From the NCBI GenBank assembly GCA_020724025.1, contig DYHU01000194.1, forward strand, positions 1 through 7,458: a stretch of DNA of 7,458 bases, given 5' to 3'. Under the pieces are notes generated by a model. The model was not told the DNA's origin. It was given only the letters and a program-made list of their open reading frames with translations, and made no database searches. Source of the DNA: Syntrophorhabdus sp. GTDB taxonomy: Bacteria; Desulfobacterota; BSN033; UBA1163. This document shows positions 6,786 to 7,458 of this stretch, piece by piece. Both the position numbers and the translations under genes were made by a program. Numbering within the stretch: the stretch's first letter is position 1; every line of letters starts with the position of its first letter.

Positions 6786-6893
6786 ACCCCGTTAGAAATA
6801 ATGCCCCGCTGCTCTGCAGTCCCGCCTGTGGCGGGATTACATTTTAGAATAATTCCAGCAGGGTTCAATGCCCGCTGGAATTTCTAACGGGGT
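6786..6893. repeat. Compound palindromic element in the acsE leader
   Basis: Perfect 14-bp outer arms (6786-6799 ACCCCGTTAGAAAT and its complement at 6880-6893) enclose two inner hairpins. One is TCCCGCC-TGT-GGCGGGA (6820-6836). The other is AATTCCAGC...GCTGGAATT (6851-6859 with 6874-6882), extended by GGG/CCC with one bulged A. A near-direct repeat, AATGCCCCGCTG and AATGCCCGCTG, occurs at 6800-6811 and 6867-6877. On the minus strand the outer stem ends on the base next to the acsE SD (6778-6785). No U-tract follows, so it does not look like an intrinsic terminator. It could be a mobile palindromic repeat or a leader structure that affects acsE translation. Confidence 0.75.
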
Positions 6894-6914
6894 TTACGAA
6901 ATATTTCACAAATA

Positions 6915-6944
6915 GTTGTAAAACTTTTTACAAAGAGTTGTCAA
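6915..6944 (-). promoter_or_regulatory. Candidate sigma-70-type promoter for the acsE operon
   Basis: Reading the minus strand, a perfect -35 TTGACA (6939-6944) is followed, after 18 bp of AT-rich DNA, by TACAAC (6915-6920, four of six consensus bases) as the -10. The start would fall near 6908, giving a leader of about 135 nt that contains the compound palindrome. It lies just after the cooC stop (6968). The -10 is weak, so activation or an alternative -10 is possible. Confidence 0.5.
6916..6933. promoter_or_regulatory. Rex-like palindromic operator overlapping the promoter
   Basis: This is a perfect 18-bp palindrome, TTGTAAAA-CT-TTTTACAA, which equals TTGTAAA-N4-TTTACAA. Rex, the NADH/NAD-sensing repressor, binds TTGTGAA-N4-TTCACAA or TTGTTAA-N4-TTAACAA in various bacteria, so this is a close variant. 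It occupies the -10/-35 spacer of the candidate promoter, a natural position for repression. Further half-sites flank it on both sides: TTTCACAA at 6904-6911 and TTGTCAAT at 6938-6945. A CRP/FNR-family site is a less good alternative. The regulator gene is not in the window. Confidence 0.5.
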
Positions 6945-6967
6945 TGAAATTTGTTCTCACATTTCCC

Positions 6968-7458
6968 TCACGGCAATATCTTTGCCAAAGCCTCCTTTAT
7001 TTTGATGACGGAGGGACTGGACTCTTCTAAATTTAACATGGGAATCCCTCTCAATTCATAGTCGATAATATTGCCATCTTCGGGGATGATTTCGAGCAGG
7101 TTGAGATTCACTCTCTTTATCTCTTCCAGGATCTGAGGCGGAGTTTCGTGTGAGACCCTGTTAATGATCAGATAGGTCTTCTTGATATTCAGGCCCAATT
7201 CGCTGACCATGTCTTCGAGTTTCTTACAGGTTTTGATTCCCTTCATGGATGGATCGGAGACCAGAAGGAGGACATCGAGGCTCCCATTCGTCCTCCTCGA
7301 AATATGTTCCATTCCGGCTTCATTATCGATCACCACATATTTATAGTTGGAGGCAAGCTTTTCAATGTAATTCCTGATCACAGAATTCGGATAACAGTAA
7401 CAGCCCGGTCCTTCACCCTGTCCCATGCTCAAGAGATCGAACCCCTTCTCTTCGGCCA
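6968..7458 (-). CDS. cooC: CooC-type CODH nickel-insertion ATPase, 5' end outside window
   Basis: CooC is a dimeric MinD/ParA-like P-loop ATPase that helps insert nickel into the C-cluster of CO dehydrogenase (and, in acetogens, related proteins serve acetyl-CoA synthase). Only the C-terminal 162 codons are visible; the frame runs unbroken through the right edge, so the N-terminal Walker A/deviant P-loop is outside. The fragment holds the CooC-typical GEGPGCYCY segment, whose CxC pair (fragment residues 19 and 21; 7394-7402) binds metal at the dimer interface in characterised CooC. It also has VVIDNEAGMEHISRRT (41-56, Walker B-like), LLVSDPSMKG (64-73) and LIINR (96-100), the region that contacts the nucleotide base. 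A TTG at 7432 and an ATG at 7426 are internal codons, not starts. It is about 200 bp upstream of acsE and separated from it by the candidate promoter, so it may be a separate transcript or the start of the same one. Confidence 0.93.
   Translation of the reverse strand, partial: AEEKGFDLLSMGQGEGPGCYCYPNSVIRNYIEKLASNYKYVVIDNEAGMEHISRRTNGSLDVLLLVSDPSMKGIKTCKKLEDMVSELGLNIKKTYLIINRVSHETPPQILEEIKRVNLNLLEIIPEDGNIIDYELRGIPMLNLEESSPSVIKIKEALAKILP

Noticed and set aside
6786..6893. Intrinsic terminator of cooC
   Set aside because: No T-tract follows the stem in the minus direction, and it lies downstream of the candidate promoter and next to the acsE SD.
7426..7432. TTG or ATG as the start of the CooC-like gene
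   Set aside because: The frame continues upstream with typical CooC sequence (AEEKGFDLLSMG) to the edge, so these are internal codons.

Overview
The window carries most of a Wood-Ljungdahl (reductive acetyl-CoA) carbonyl-branch operon. All genes are on the minus strand, so transcription runs from high to low coordinates. In transcription order they are: the C-terminal part of a CooC-type nickel-insertion ATPase (6968-7458, cut by the window edge); an intergenic stretch with a candidate promoter, a Rex-like operator and a large palindromic leader element; acsE, the methyltetrahydrofolate:corrinoid protein methyltransferase (5899-6771); a G/C-rich composite repeat; acsD, the corrinoid iron-sulfur protein small subunit (4755-5648); cdhA, the CO dehydrogenase catalytic subunit (2445-4742); a DUF166-family protein of unknown function (1762-2448); cdhB, the epsilon subunit (1139-1675); and cdhC, acetyl-CoA synthase, running off the left edge (1-1094).

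The organism is most likely an anaerobic bacterium, not an archaeon. Every complete gene has a strong AAAGGAGG- or GGAGGAG-type Shine-Dalgarno site 5-6 nt from its ATG. The operon includes a bacterial-style AcsE that uses methyltetrahydrofolate, and the intergenic repeats are of a kind common in Desulfobacterota and similar genomes. However, the CO dehydrogenase and acetyl-CoA synthase have the archaeal (ACDS) architecture. CdhA has an internal pair of 4Fe-4S ferredoxin motifs, there is a separate CdhB epsilon subunit, and the acetyl-CoA synthase lacks the roughly 310-residue N-terminal domain of Moorella-type AcsB. This hybrid arrangement is known from Desulfobacterota, Chloroflexota and some other autotrophic or syntrophic anaerobes. 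I lean towards Desulfobacterota, but the window alone cannot fix the taxon.

Functionally, AcsE moves the methyl group from methyl-tetrahydrofolate to the corrinoid of AcsD (with AcsC/CdhE, which is not in the window). CdhA with CdhB reduces CO2 to CO at its Ni-Fe-S C-cluster. CdhC condenses methyl, CO and CoA to acetyl-CoA at its A-cluster, and CooC supplies nickel. The same set can run in reverse to oxidise acetate. The DUF166 gene overlaps the end of cdhA by 4 bp and is followed by cdhB, so it is probably translationally coupled to the CODH subunits. It is the least understood part of the locus and the best candidate for an undescribed accessory or maturation role.

Non-coding content is concentrated in three gaps: 1676-1761 (tandem heptamers), 5649-5898 (inverted-repeat element with a G-quadruplex-capable core) and 6772-6967 (promoter/operator plus compound hairpin). 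No gap exceeds 300 bp. I saw no tRNA, rRNA, CRISPR array, transposase or origin.
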